Assembly: GCF_050624435.1 (NCBI RefSeq)
Contig: NC_134539.1
Span: 118,899,525-118,963,524, forward strand
Source of the DNA: Tenrec ecaudatus
Taxonomy: Eukaryota; Chordata; Mammalia; Afrosoricida; Tenrecidae
Reading direction: 5' to 3'
DNA: 64,000 nt
Shown: piece after piece, positions 53,365 through 64,000 of the stretch
Numbering within the stretch: the first letter of the stretch is position 1
How the letters are laid out: every line of letters begins with the position of its first letter
The notes under the pieces: model-generated
The model's input: the letters and a program-made list of their open reading frames with translations, nothing else
Database searches by the model: none
Told to the model about the DNA's origin: nothing
Translations under genes and position numbers: made by a program

Positions 53365-55190
53365 TTTAAAAGTCTGTTTTTCAACTTTTTATTGTGACTT
53401 GGGTGAAGGTGAACAGTAGGGTCCGTCTTCCATCAACAATTCACACACATTTTGTTTCATCTCATTGCTTGTGATCCCCACAAGGTAACACTGCTAATCT
53501 CACTTCCCCACCCCATGTGTTTTTCTGTTTATCATTGACAGTTTTGTTGTCATATGGTTCACATATCGTGTAATTTAATAGTCTCATCACATCAACATTT
53601 GTACAACCGGACCAGTTACCAGACATCAAAGAACTAAAAATCATATCAGTGGGTGCCCACCTTCCTGATACTATCACTGAAGACAAACGGGTGCATAAAC
53701 AAATGTGGGGAAGAAAGCAACGGTACCAGGCTACCAAAAGATATAGCGTCTGGGGTCTTAAAGGCTCAAAGATAAACAAGTGGCCATTTAGTTCAGAAGC
53801 AACAAAACCCACATGGAAGAAACACACCAGCCTGTGTGACCATGAGCTGTCGAAGGGATCAGGTATCAAGCATCAAGGAACAAAAAATCATATAAATGTG
53901 GGTGAGTGCAGAGTGGAGACTCAAAGCCCATCAGTAGCCAACTGGACACCCCCTTACTGAAGGGTTGTGGGGAGGAGATGAGCCAGTCAGGGTGCAGGGT
54001 AGCAACAATGAAACATATAACTTTCCTCTAGTTCTTTTTTTTTTCTTTCATCTAGTTCTTAAATGCTTCCCCCCTCCCAACCCCCAATCATGATCCCAAT
54101 TCTACCTTACAAATCTGGGTAGACCAGAGGATGGATGTACATTGGTACAGATAGCAACTGGAAACACAGGGAATGCAGGACAGATGACTCCTTCAGGACC
54201 AGTGGTGCGAGTGGCGATGCCTGGAGGGTGGAGGGAATGTGGGGTAGAAAGGGGGAACTGATTACAAGAATCTAGCCTCCTCCCTGGGGGATGGACAGCA
54301 GAGAAGAGGGCGGGGGGAGACATCGGACAGTGTAACATATGACAAAATCATAATAATTTATGAATGATGAAGGGTTCATGAGTTAGGGGGAGTGAGGAGG
54401 GAGGGGGGAAATGAGCAGCCGATATTAAGGGCTCAAGTGGAAGGCAAATGTTTTGAGAATGATGATGGCAACAAATGTACATCTGTTTTTGACACAATGG
54501 ATGTATGGATGGATTGTGATAAGAATTGTATGGACCCCAATAAAATGATTAAAAAAGATTTGTACAACCATCGCCACGGTCAGTTGCAGAACATTTTCCT
54601 CATTGTACTCATTGTTATTCGTTTCCTATTCCTGCCCCAAACCTCTCTTGCCATCCCTCAAGGAATTATTGACAAACTAAATTATTTCCCCACGTTTTCT
54701 GTTTCTATCCTTCCTTCTCTCTTAATCCTCCTGAGATTTTGTACTTGAGGAAATGCTGCCCTTTTAATCTCAAGCAGTTGATTATTCCAAGGTGTGTGTC
54801 CTGCCCTACTGTTATTGTTCCCCTCATAGACCCAGCTAATTTTGGCTGAAACTTGAGCCATGGGGATGTTCATTTCCAGACTAGAGGGGTGGCTAAGGGT
54901 CATCTTCTTGGGGGTTCCACCTGTCTCTGTCCAGCCAGTACACCTGGTCTTTTTATAAAAAATAATGTTGAGGGTTCTCCCCCCTCGTTTTTCTCCCCCA
55001 TTCTGTCCAGGGCCTTCTGGTGTGATCCCTATCAGAGCAGTTGCAGTGGTGGCTGGGCACCATCTAGTTCTTCTGATCTCAGGGTCATGCGGATTAATGT
55101 TGCTGTCTGTTAGTTTATTGGACTGAGTGCTTCCATTGGTCTTCAATTTTCTTCACTCTCCTTTTTTCAGATAAGGAAAGACCAATAGTT
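53365..55190 (-). repeat. L1-like 3' region split by family X
   Basis: TTTTTCAACTTTTTATTGTG and GTTTTGTTGTCATATGGTTC (53365-53608) resume with ACCATCGCCACGGTCAGTTG (54570 onward) to about 55190. The intervening 949 bases are the family X copy. Confidence 0.7.
53609..54557 (+). mobile_element. Family X retroelement with 12-bp target-site duplication
   Basis: ATTTGTACAACC is exact on both sides (53597-53608 and 54558-54569). The copy ends CCCCAATAAAATGATT plus AAAAAAG. Its 5' start (GGACCAGTTACCAGACATCA) lies about 20 bases before the internal unit boundary that is duplicated in the copy at 57462. Confidence 0.9.
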
Positions 55191-56512
55191 GGTAGATAGT
55201 TGGTCATCCAAGGGGATATAGGAGAGGAGGGGGCTGGGAGGGGGAGGGGGGAGGCAACAAACTCAGAGATAAGGGAACAACAAGAGGTCTAAAATTGATG
55301 GTGAGGAGGGCGTATAATGCCTGATGGGGCTTGAACAAGAGCAATGTATCTGAGAGGAATTACTGAGAGTGGAATGGAGGGTGAGCATGATAGTGGGATC
55401 GGAGGAAGGTAAAAGGAAAGAAGTAGGAGGCAAAAGCTATTTATAGATGTATGGCTATAGGCATGTGTTTATGTAAATATATTCATTTATAATGAAGGAG
55501 GTAGAGGCCAATGGACATATATTTATATGTTAAATATTAAGACAGCAGATGGACTTTGGGTCTCTACTCAAGGCCTATCTTTACACAAGAACACTTTGTT
55601 TTAATAACCTGGCACTCTGTGATACTCACCTTCCTGACAGAGTCACTGAAGACAAAATGGGTACATGAGTAAATGTAATGAAGAAAGCTGATGGTGCCCA
55701 GCTATCAAAAGATGTAGCATCTGGGGTCTTAAAGGCTTGAAGTTAAACAAGCAGCCATCTAGCAGGGAAGCAAATAAGCCCACATGGAAGAAGCACACCA
55801 TCCTGTGTGATCATGAGGTTCCAGGGGAGCAGGTATCGGGTATCAAAAGATCCCAAACAAACAATTATATTGATGTGAAAGAGGGGAGTTGGGTGGAGAC
55901 CCAAGTCATCTGTAGACAATTGGATATCCCCCCATAGAAGTGGTATAAGGAAGGGATGATTCAACCAAGGTGCAGCATGACACCAATGAATCACACATTA
56001 TTCCTCTAGTTCCTGAATATTTCTTCCCCCCACCACTACCATGACCCAATTCTACCTTACAAATCTGGCTAGACCAGAGAACACATATTGGTACAAATAA
56101 GAGCGCTTGACACATGGAATTCGGGAAAGATAATCCCCTCGGGAACAGTAATGGAAGTAGCGATATCAGGAAGATAGGGGGATGGTCAGGAAGGGGGAGG
56201 GGTGAGAAAGGGGAGCCCATTGTAAGACTGGATGCATAGCCCCTCTGCTGAAGGGGACAACTAACAGAAATGTGGGTGAAGGGAGACAATGGACAGTGTA
56301 AGATACAAAATAATAATAACAGTATATAATTGATTTATGAAGATGGGAGGGTGGGGGAAGGAGGGAAGAAAAGAGGAGCGTATAGCAAGGATTTAAGTAG
56401 AAATGTTTTGGAAAATGATGATGGCAACATATGTACAAATATGCTGGATACAATTGATGTATAGAATGTTAGAAGGTTGCAAGAACCCCCAATAAAATGT
56501 TTTTGTTTTTTT
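55190..56512 (+). mobile_element. Family X retroelement, 5'-truncated
   Basis: Begins around GATATAGGAGAGGAGGGGGC, contains AAGATGTAGCATCTGGGGTC, ends CCCCCAATAAAATG and a T/A tail. Head of a tail-to-tail pair with the next copy. The 5' edge is approximate. Confidence 0.8.
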
Positions 56513-56728
56513 TTTTATCCTGAGGGGTTTATCTGTCCTGGATTCCCTGTTTTTCCAGACTGCAATTCTTTTTTTAAAAATTAATTAATTGATTAATTAA
56601 TTTAAATTTTAACAATTTATTGGGGCTGATACAATTCTTTTCACAGTTCATACATATACATACATCAATTGTATAAAGCACATCTGTACAGTCTTTGCCC
56701 TAATCATTTTTTTCTCTTTTCTTCTTTT
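56513..56728 (-). mobile_element. Family X fragments between two copies
   Basis: TCCTGAGGGGTTTATCTGTC (56519-56560) is an internal family X piece. 56612-56710 is a ~99-base 3' terminal piece, directly before the next full copy. Confidence 0.75.
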
Positions 56729-59003
56729 ACATTTTATTAGGGACTCAAACAACTCTTACCACAATCCATACATATACATACATCAATTGTATAAAGCACA
56801 TCCATACATTCCCTACCCCAATCATTCTCAAGGCATTTGCTCTCCACTTAAGCCCCTTGCATCAGGTCCTCTTTTTTTTCCCCTCCTCCCTCCCCCTTCC
56901 CCCCTCCCTCATATGCCCTTGGTAATTTATACATCGTTATTTTGTCATATCTTGCCCTATCCGGAGTCTCCCTTCCCCGCTTCTCTGCTGTCCCTCTCCC
57001 AGGGAAGAGGTCACATGTGGATCCTTGTAATCAGTTCCCCCTTTCCAACCCACTCACCCTCCACTCTCCCAGCATCGTCCCTCACACCCTTGGTCCTGAA
57101 GGTATCATCCACCCTGGATTCCCTGTACCTCCAACCCTCATATGTACCAGTGTACAGCCTCTGTCCTATCCAGCCCTGCAAGGTAGAATTCGGATCATGG
57201 TAGTTGGGGGGAGGAAGCATCCAGGATGTGGGGGAAAGCTGTGTTCTTCATCGGTACTACCTCACACCCTAATTAACCCATCTCCTCTCCTAAACCCCTC
57301 TATGAGGGGATCTCCATTGGCCGACACTTGGGCCTTGGGTCTCCACTCTGCACTTCTCCCTTCATTTAATATGATATATATATACATATATACACATACA
57401 TATATACATATACACATATATACACATACACACACACACTTATATCTTTTTTTTTTTGCATGATGCCTTATACCTGGTCCCTTGGGCACCTCGTGATTGC
57501 ACTGGCCGGTGTGCTTCTTCCATGTGGGCTTATTTGCTTCTGAGCTAGATGGCCGCTTGTTCACCTTCAAGCCTTTAAGACCACCGACGCTATCTCTTTT
57601 GATAGCCGGGCACCATCAGCTTTCTTCACCACATTTGCTTATGCACCCATTTGTCTTCAGCGATCCTATCATGGAGGGGTGCAGTCAATGATATGATTTT
57701 TTGTTCTTTGATGCCTGGTAACTGATCCCTTTGGGACCACTCGATCACACAGGCTGGTGTATTCTTCCATGTGGACTTTGTTGCTTCTGAGCTAGATGGC
57801 CGCTTGTTTATCTTCAAGCCTTTAAGACCCCAGTCACTATCTCTTTTGATAGCCGGGCACCATCAGCTTTCTTCACCACATTTACTTGTTCACCCACTTT
57901 GGCTCCAGCCGTTGTGTCGGGAGAGTGAGCATCATAGAGTTCCAATTTAATAAAAGAAGGTATTCATGCATTGAGGGAGTGTTTGAGTAGAGGCCCAAGG
58001 TCCTTCCGCCACCTTAATACTTGACCTATAAATATAGACACATAGATCTATTTCCCCATCCTCCTATATATATTTGCATGTACATGTCTTTGTCTAGACC
58101 TCCATGAATGCCCTTTGACTCCTAGCTCTTTCCTCCATCTCCCTTGACTTTCCTCCTGCCCTACTACCATGCTTCATCGCCACCTGGGCTAGAGTATACC
58201 TCTTCTCTAAGCAACCTTACCCTTGATCATTTCCCACCATGCCTGCCACTCCCCCTTCTCTACCATTTGGGGTCCCATGTTTTTCCCTTGTCCCTGAGTT
58301 TGTTAACACCACTTCCTTACCCCCCCTACCCCCCCCCACCCCAAGTCCCCCTGGAACTGTCGGTCCCGTTGTTTTTCCTCCAGATAGTTCATCCAGCCTG
58401 TCCTATTCAGACAGACCTGTGGAGTCACTAACATGCACGAAAACAAGACAGAGGAAAACAAAGCAACAGTATACAACCAGACAACAAAACAACAAAAACA
58501 AACCACTGACAAAGAACAGAACAAAACAGTTCACAAGAGAAAAGCTTGTAGTTAGTTCAGGGATCGTTTGCTGGCCCTTAGGAGCATTTTCCAGTCCAGT
58601 CTGTTGGGGTACCACGCCCTGGCCCCAAAGTCCACTTTCAGCATTCCCTGGGGACCTTGCCACTCCATTCCCTTGCTGTTCCGCTGCACTCCCCCAGTGA
58701 TTTGCCTCGGTGTGGTGGGATCAGGTCAGGTGCAATTTCCACACTGTCTCCGGTGCTGTCCCCTGTATCGCCCTTAGTCACTGAGGGGCATCATGTCTCA
58801 TAGTAGGGCCAGCCATGTTGTTCTCTCTGTGGACTGGCTGCTCTACTCAGGAACATCATCATCACGGCCTGGTGGGCCAGGCTGTGCTCCACTCTCTCCT
58901 CCTGCCCCTTCATCTGCTCCCGTGTGCTCTGATCAAATATGTCCATCTCCCATAGCTGCAGAGTCAATGTCGTCCTTTGGAACCAATTCTTTTCGGGGGA
59001 GGG
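56729..59003 (-). mobile_element. Family X retroelement, full length, with a 248-bp internal tandem duplication
   Basis: 2.27 kb. Its 3' end is at 56729 and its 5' end at about 59003 (minus strand GCCCCTCCCCCGAAAAG), matching the start of the copy at 22779. Two tandem units begin GATGCC at 57462 and 57710. A (TA)/(CA) microsatellite is at 57370-57441. A + strand CCCCAATAAAATGTTTTG at 59000-59020 is the tail of another copy. Confidence 0.85.
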
Positions 59004-59039
59004 GCCCCAATAAAATGTTTTGTTTCTTTTTAAAGATAC

Positions 59040-59296
59040 ATGTAGCTACGCTGATGGAGCCAAGTGGAGACCCACACCAGTGCTGAGATGCTTTAACTGC
59101 CACTGGATCCACAAGACTTTTCATCCACTGGCCTGTGAGCTTCCTGCATTCAGTGTCTTCGTGTGTGTTGCGTGAGTCTGAAGAGGAATTTATAGACTGG
59201 TATCAGACATATGGGCTAATATCAAACTTATGGACCTGATGTGGACTTGGCTGGGATGTTTTCTCAATATACAGTCATTCTTTATATAAAGTTCTT

Positions 59297-59300
<4 letters not shown>
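59040..59300 (-). mobile_element. MLT2-like ERVL LTR, partial
   Basis: TAATATCAAACTTATGGACC, GAGGAATTTATAGACTGGTA and TATATAAAGTTCTTTC match the LTR family. It is cut by a CA microsatellite before the start. Confidence 0.65.

Positions 59301-59341
<41 letters not shown>
59301..59341. repeat. (AC)n microsatellite
   Basis: About 20 AC dinucleotides. Confidence 0.98.
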
Positions 59342-59342
<1 letters not shown>

Positions 59343-59419
59343 GGTAGCTAGCTGGACATGAGTTTGTCAGACCCCAACCACTGCTCATCAAAGGAGGATG
59401 AAGAACTTGATGAAAGTTT

Positions 59420-59760
59420 AATTTTTTCTTTTAATGACAGTTTTATTGGCACATAATTTACATGTCATATAGTTCAATCATATGAGGACAATTGGGCAAT
59501 CATTACCGTATCAATTTTAGAACATCCCCCCATGGTTAAATGGCTCTAGTTGTGCCATCACAGTCCCTTCTAGTGCCCCCTCCCCTCTTCTGCCTTCATT
59601 TTTCATTCCTGAAGTCCCTTTTTCCTCCCTATCATCCACCCTCCACCCATGCATCCCCAAGTAGCCCCTGTATCGGTTATTATCTCTATGCATCCACTCC
59701 TACGTGTGTCACAAACTGGGAAACTCAACAGAATCAATACAAAACAAAATTGAAATAAAG
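59420..59760 (-). repeat. Old L1 3' fragment
   Basis: CAGTTTTATTGGCACATAAT, TCAATTTTAGAACATCCCCC and CTATCATCCACC text, antisense. Confidence 0.65.
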
Positions 59761-59784
59761 GAGCAAGGATAAAACCATACAAAT

Positions 59785-59930
59785 AATAGGCTTAATCTTT
59801 ATGGGAGCAGATTGGCAATTCTTTCTCCCATGGGGCCACAGAGTGGGCTCGCACTGTAAACCTGTCTGCTGGCAGCAGAGCCCTGGCCGACTGTTGGCAC
59901 CACCAGGCTACTTCTAGACACAATAGCTTC
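59785..59930 (-). repeat. AfroSINE-type fragment
   Basis: TCTTTATGGGAGCAGATTGG and TTCTTTCTCCCATGGGGCC, with CACCACCAGGCT at the far edge. Confidence 0.6.
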
Positions 59931-60484
59931 CCCAGTCAACCTGTGAGAGCTGGCATGCTCTGGGACTGTCTTCTTCCCTGGGTCTTGCAAGTTTTCTATC
60001 TTTGAGAGAATGGTATAGTCTTACCATTTACCCACCACTTATTTGAGTGAAAAATACTTGAGTTTTTCTTCTCTGATAGATTTCTGCCTTACCAGATTCC
60101 AATCTTCAAATAGGCCTCACTCTCTTATTTTAATTCCTTTCTGCCCCTGGCCCATGTTCCTGCCCCCCGTTTTCCCTAGTCTTACATGGTCTTCCTCCGT
60201 CAGTGCAGAGATACGTGACAGCGCCATGAAGGGTCTTTACTGGAGGGGCTGGAAGGCGAGACTGGCACTTGGAAATTGGAATCGCCATCATCTCCCCATC
60301 TGGGGCAGCTGAGTTTCTAACTCCTCCTCCTGCTTCTTCCAAGGATACCTGTTCGAGTCCAGACGATGGCTGAGCTGCCAGCTTCCCCAGCGGAATCCTG
60401 TGCCAAGGTTCCAGCCGGCTCATTGGACCAAAGGCTGGCCCGGAGCTGGGTCAATAAGATTCCTTCGTTGAAACCTGAAAATTG

Positions 60485-60650
60485 GGGGCTTTGGAGTCAG
60501 GCACAGATTTGCATCCTAATATGGTCACTGACTCGCTGGGCGCCGGAGCGTGTTACTTAAACCCTCTGAACCTTGGTTTTCTTGTAGGTATAAAACCATA
60601 CCCCTGGCCTGGAAGGTGAGCTATTACTATTCAGGGAGGTAGCCTACATA
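60485..60650 (+). repeat. MIR SINE
   Basis: GGCTTTGGAGTCAGGCACAG, GTTACTTAAACCCTCTGAAC, then GGTATAAAACCATACCCCTG. Confidence 0.7.
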
Positions 60651-61724
60651 AAGAGCCTGGCATATAGCAGATGCCCAGTGCGGGTGATTTCACTTTCTGT
60701 TTCCAAGTGCCCCACCTCCTGTTGCCTTGAGCTGGGCGGTGGCAGAGTTGCTAGGTCAGACACGGGCAGGGAAGCAAGCTTCTTAGAAAGTGTCGGGGAG
60801 AGATTTCTAAGTAGAAGAGGGGAAGTGGGTCACCTCTGTGACTCAGAGTCTCCACGGCAGGGCTCCCAGGCAGGATGCAGAGGGCAGCTCCCTGCCATCA
60901 TGAGATGTAATCAGGCAAGATTTAGCAAGCCCAGGGCTCCCCAGGTAGTGGGTTTCTGGAACTTGGCTGGAGGGGAACAGGTCTCCAGGAGGCTGGTATC
61001 TGGTGGGAAGGCAAGGGTGGATGGGCCCCCAGCATGGCTGGGTCATGCTCTTGGGGATGTCTTGAGGCTGACAGTCGGGGTCATGGTTGGGGATGTCAAG
61101 AGCTTTCTCAGGGCTGTTCAGGGGCCTATCAGCTGGACATTCTCTACAACTTTCCACTGGGGTCTCCCTGCTTCCCGGCAGCGCTGCTGGGGTGGACAAG
61201 TGACAACTGCCTCCCTCCAGCCCAGGGAGCTCGTTTAAGTTTGGTTGAATAATTCTGCTGAAGACGTTAAACACACACACACACACACACACACGTTCAA
61301 CAAGTTTGTGGAAAGGGAATGAACAGATAATGGGAAATTTCCACACACTTTCTGAAGCCCGTGCATGAGTGTGTTTATGTATGTATGTGTGTGTGTGTAC
61401 GTGACGTGCGCGTGCATGCGTGCATGCGTGCAGGCCTTTAGGACACGCAAGTCCAAGATGATAGTTTTGCTTCCTGCCCTGCTTCGTCTCTCCCCTGAAA
61501 GAGGTGGAGGAGGTGCGAGGTGTGGATCACTGACTTGCATGAGGAAGAAAGGACACTCAGCGGGAGGGGAAGGAAGGACAAACCTCAAACTATCCCGCAA
61601 GACAATCAAAGTAGGGGCTTGTCCTGCGTTTACATGTCTCCATACTGGAAAATCTGTGCGCGTCTGCTGGAGGGTAGTGTTCCTGTGCACCAGGGGCCAT
61701 GTCTCCACCTCCTCCCCAGTCAAG
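60651..61724. other. Intergenic, unassigned; CA and GT microsatellites
   Basis: (CA)n at 61269-61294 and a GT/GC tract at 61378-61430. A 186-codon chance frame at 60678-61238 is not called. Confidence 0.5.
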
Positions 61725-61935
61725 ATCCAAACCCAAACCCAAACTCACTGCCACTGATCGCCTTCTGATACAAAGTGTCCCTGTGAGATAGAAAAGAACG
61801 TCCTTTCTGAGGTTATAAATCTTTACAGGAGCGGGTTTCCTCCTCTAGCACCTATGGATCGGCTGGTTGGTTTGAACTGCCAACCTCATGGTTAGCAGCA
61901 CAACTGGCAATCCACGATGCCACGAAGGCTCTTCC
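61725..61935 (-). repeat. AfroSINE-type SINE (minus)
   Basis: CACTGCCACTGATCGCCTTC, CTTTACAGGAGCGGGTTTCC and GAACTGCCAACCTCATGGTT; 5' end near 61935. Confidence 0.75.
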
Positions 61936-62485
61936 CCAATACTCAGGTCCGTTGGAAGAAAAAAATGCCATGCCAGGGACCGTAGAGTCGAGCAGGAAAA
62001 TCAGGCCTTCTTCTTTAAGAACTTATTTCATTTATTCTTGTTGCCATTCAGAATGCACACAGCAGAACACACGTTGCCCCAGCAGGCTCCACATGCATGC
62101 TTCAGGGACTTGGGTGCCCCTCCTCGAGTGGGCAGCCATCATCATCCTCCGTTTCCAACTCGTCGCTCCCCCAGGAACATAAACTCACGGCTCCCTAAGC
62201 TTCCCGTCGAAGTGGAGCTTCTGAGTTGCAGCTGCAGCTGTCCTTCCACACTGGACGCCTCAGGGCCCCAGGCAAACCTTCTCTACCAGCTGTTTGGCTT
62301 TAAGCAGACCTCCGGCATGCTTTGGGTTTGAGATTTAAGCTGACCTCAGGGCAGTTGTTCCAGGGGCTCCTCCACCCTCCTGGGCTCCAGTCGGGGTTCC
62401 ATAAGAACCCGACATTCTGTTCCACACGTGCTCCCTTTCTATAGAATCTACAATCTGTAATTTCTATCGATTCTATAATTTAATA

Positions 62486-62677
62486 CAGTGGTTCTCAACC
62501 TTCCTCATGCCACAACCCTTTCAAACAGTTCCTCATGTGGTGGTGACCCCCAACCGTAAAATTATTTTTGTTGCTACTTCCTCACTGTCATTTTGCTACT
62601 GCTATGAAGCGGGCGTTCCCTGTGAAAGGGTCATTGGATCCCCAAAGGGGTTGCGATCCACAGGTTGAGAACCGCTG
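62486..62677. mobile_element. SPIN-type non-autonomous hAT transposon (192 bp)
   Basis: Begins CAGTGGTTCTCAACCTTCCT, contains GTGGTGACCCCCAACCGTAA and TTTTGCTACTGCTATGAAGC, and ends as the inverse of CAGCGGTTCTCAACCTGTGG. Closer to the family consensus as I recall it than the copy at 12068. The 8-bp flanks (ATTTAATA, CTATAGAA) do not match, so its target duplication is lost or eroded. Confidence 0.88.
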
Positions 62678-62719
62678 CTATAGAACCTTTAAGGAACTTT
62701 GGAGTCAGTGCAGTGGTCA

Positions 62720-62895
62720 TGTGTCAGGCAAGGTCAGCAGTTTGAAACCACCGGCTACCTGCTCCTTGGGAGAAAGGCAGGGCTTTCTACTTGATCAAAG
62801 GTTCGGGTCTCGGAAGCCCACAGGGGCAGTTCTTCCCTGGCCTATAAGGCTGCTGTGAGTCAGCATTGACTCATTGGCAGTGCGTTGAGTTTACA
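62720..62895 (+). repeat. AfroSINE-type SINE
   Basis: CAAGGTCAGCAGTTTGAAAC, GGGGCAGTTCTTCCCTGGCC, AGCATTGACTCATTGGCAGT; head partly lost. Confidence 0.85.
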
Positions 62896-63360
62896 GCATC
62901 TTTAATCAAGATGTTCAGTAATGGTGCAGGTCCTTCTTTCTTATCAGGCGAGCATACCGTCTGCAAAGGCGCAGATACACATTCTATTTCTGCTTTGCCA
63001 TTCCCCGGTCCTCCAAAATCCCCTTCCCATACTCACACGTATGTATAACTTGCAGAAAGTGTCATTCTTGCAGCGTATGCCTTTTTCTTTATGCATTGTC
63101 TATATGATGTAATCACCACCCAGATCCAGACAGAAGCCATTTCAGTTCCTCCCTGAGATATTTCCTCATATTTCCCTTGTAGGGGATCGCCACCCCAAAG
63201 GTAACCGCTGTTTGGCTTCTGTCACTGCTTGAACAGAACATGTACTCTTACTGATGTAGCTTCTGTCTGTGAAACACATTCACATGGCATTTATCAATGG
63301 CATTTCTTTTTCATTGCCGTGTAGTATTCCACCACATGGGACTACCAGAGTTACTAAAGG

Positions 63361-63879
63361 GAAACATAAGCTTCTTGGGTTTCGGGTCTCCCTCCTGGCA
63401 TTCTTGAGCTCAAGCGAGACTATGGTGACACACTACTGAATGCCCACTCTGCCCCTCTCCCTATTCCCATGGTGGAAGGAGTAGAGTTTTCAGCTTCTCC
63501 TCTGGAGTCCACATCTTATCTTCCTCCTTCCTTCTTTGGGACTCCTTGACGATGTGCAGAGAAAGAAGTGAACTTGCCAACGAACTGCTCCAGCCACACT
63601 GTTCCTGCTGCACTCGGGATGGGGATGCTTGTGTGGGCCCCTGCCCTGATGGACACGAGGCAGAACCGCGGTGGTCGCTGGAGATGCTGGAGCAGGGCAA
63701 GTGAGAGCGAGAGCCTCAAGGACACCTTGGGAAGGGCACTAGCCTCTCGCCAGGCTAGGGCATTGGAAGTTGTGCTGCCTTGGATCAGCTCTCCCAGTGG
63801 CAGGAGGCCTAGAACTGGTGTCCAGGCTACCTTCCAGGGATTTCCAAGGATGGGAGTCACCTGGGTTCTTACTTACCGC
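63361..63879. other. Intergenic, unassigned
   Basis: Overlapping chance frames on both strands. No gene recognised. Confidence 0.5.
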
Positions 63880-64000
63880 CAGCGAGTCAGTGCTGGCTCA
63901 TAGCAACCGGCCGTGGAATTCTGAGACTGGAACTGCTTTGGGGCGTAGAAAGCCCAATCTTTCCTCCTTGAAGTGGCTATTGGTTTCGAGCTGCCGGTCA
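63880..64000 (-). repeat. AfroSINE-type SINE (minus), cut by the window end
   Basis: GCGAGTCAGTGCTGGCTCAT, AGCAACCGGCCGTGGAATTC and GTAGAAAGCCCAATCTTTCC. Confidence 0.75.

Larger units (their letters stand above)
62015..63360 (-). repeat. L1-like region split by SPIN and a SINE
   Basis: Antisense LINE text at 62015-62485 (GCCATTCAGAATGCACACAG, GAACATAAACTCACGGCTCC) is interrupted by the SPIN element and a SINE, then resumes at about 62896 (AATCAAGATGTTCAGTAATG) and at 63300-63350 (TTCATTGCCGTGTAGTATTC, a typical L1 ORF2-end text). Confidence 0.6.

Noticed and set aside
54682-55146. 154-codon minus frame inside the L1-like block
   Set aside because: It lies in L1 3'-type sequence, matches no L1 ORF2 domain I can recognise, and has no support as a gene.
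57370-57441. AT/CA run considered as a regulatory or origin-like element
   Set aside because: It is a simple microsatellite inside a family X copy and is present at the same place in the related copy at 35764-35820.
60678-61346. Overlapping plus and minus frames of 186 and 167 codons
   Set aside because: Neither has recognisable domains, and part is a CA/GT microsatellite.
63740-63800. Plus-strand ALEVVLP resembling a segment of RDM1, the gene expected after CCL5
   Set aside because: Only seven residues match, the flanks do not, and RDM1 should be on the minus strand if synteny holds. No other RDM1 exon was seen nearby.
1-64000. CRISPR arrays, operons, phage or plasmid features
   Set aside because: Spliced vertebrate genes and mammalian repeats throughout; the regular repeats (for example 30937-31185) lack unique spacers.

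Overview
This window is mammalian nuclear DNA: three spliced protein-coding genes, no operons, and dense SINE, LINE, LTR and DNA-transposon repeats. The tRNA-headed SINEs whose 3' end contains GACTCGATGGCA, together with RTE (BovB-like) LINEs, are typical of Afrotheria. Two ~192-bp hAT elements match the SPIN (Space Invader) non-autonomous family, which among afrotherians is known from tenrecs. A tenrec such as Echinops telfairi is therefore the most likely source; this is inferred from repeats and was not tested by a search.

Gene layout, left to right: (1) the last coding exon, 3' UTR and poly(A) signal of TAF15 on the + strand (782 to ~1110); (2) a complete 15-coding-exon HEATR9 on the minus strand (21321 down to 4819, 602 codons plus stop, open throughout with GT/AG introns); (3) a complete three-exon CCL5 (RANTES) on the minus strand (36452 down to 29109, 90 residues), with a readable promoter to about 36650. 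TAF15, HEATR9, CCL5 is the same order and orientation as on human 17q12. TAF15 and HEATR9 converge; HEATR9 and CCL5 are head-to-tail on the same strand. An RPL17 processed pseudogene lies between TAF15 and HEATR9 (2077-2668).

From about 36.7 kb to the right end I find no gene. RDM1 would be expected next but appears to lie beyond the window. This region, the long HEATR9 intron 8 and the HEATR9-CCL5 gap are built from nested repeats: AfroSINE-type SINEs, RTE LINEs, old L1 and MIR/L2 pieces, MLT2-like ERVL LTRs, a dead mariner, SPIN, and one abundant ORF-less, A-tailed element of ~1.9-2.3 kb that I could not name and call family X. Family X shows L1-type target-site duplications, a reproducible 5' end in two copies, a copy with a 248-bp internal tandem duplication, and three loci with a duplicated 3' tail.

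Functionally, TAF15 is an RNA-binding FET protein, HEATR9 a HEAT-repeat protein of poorly known role, and CCL5 a secreted inflammatory chemokine. The CCL5 promoter keeps an IRF/ISRE element, a C/EBP-like site, one NF-kB site and a TATA box; a second kB site known next to it in human is not recognisable here.
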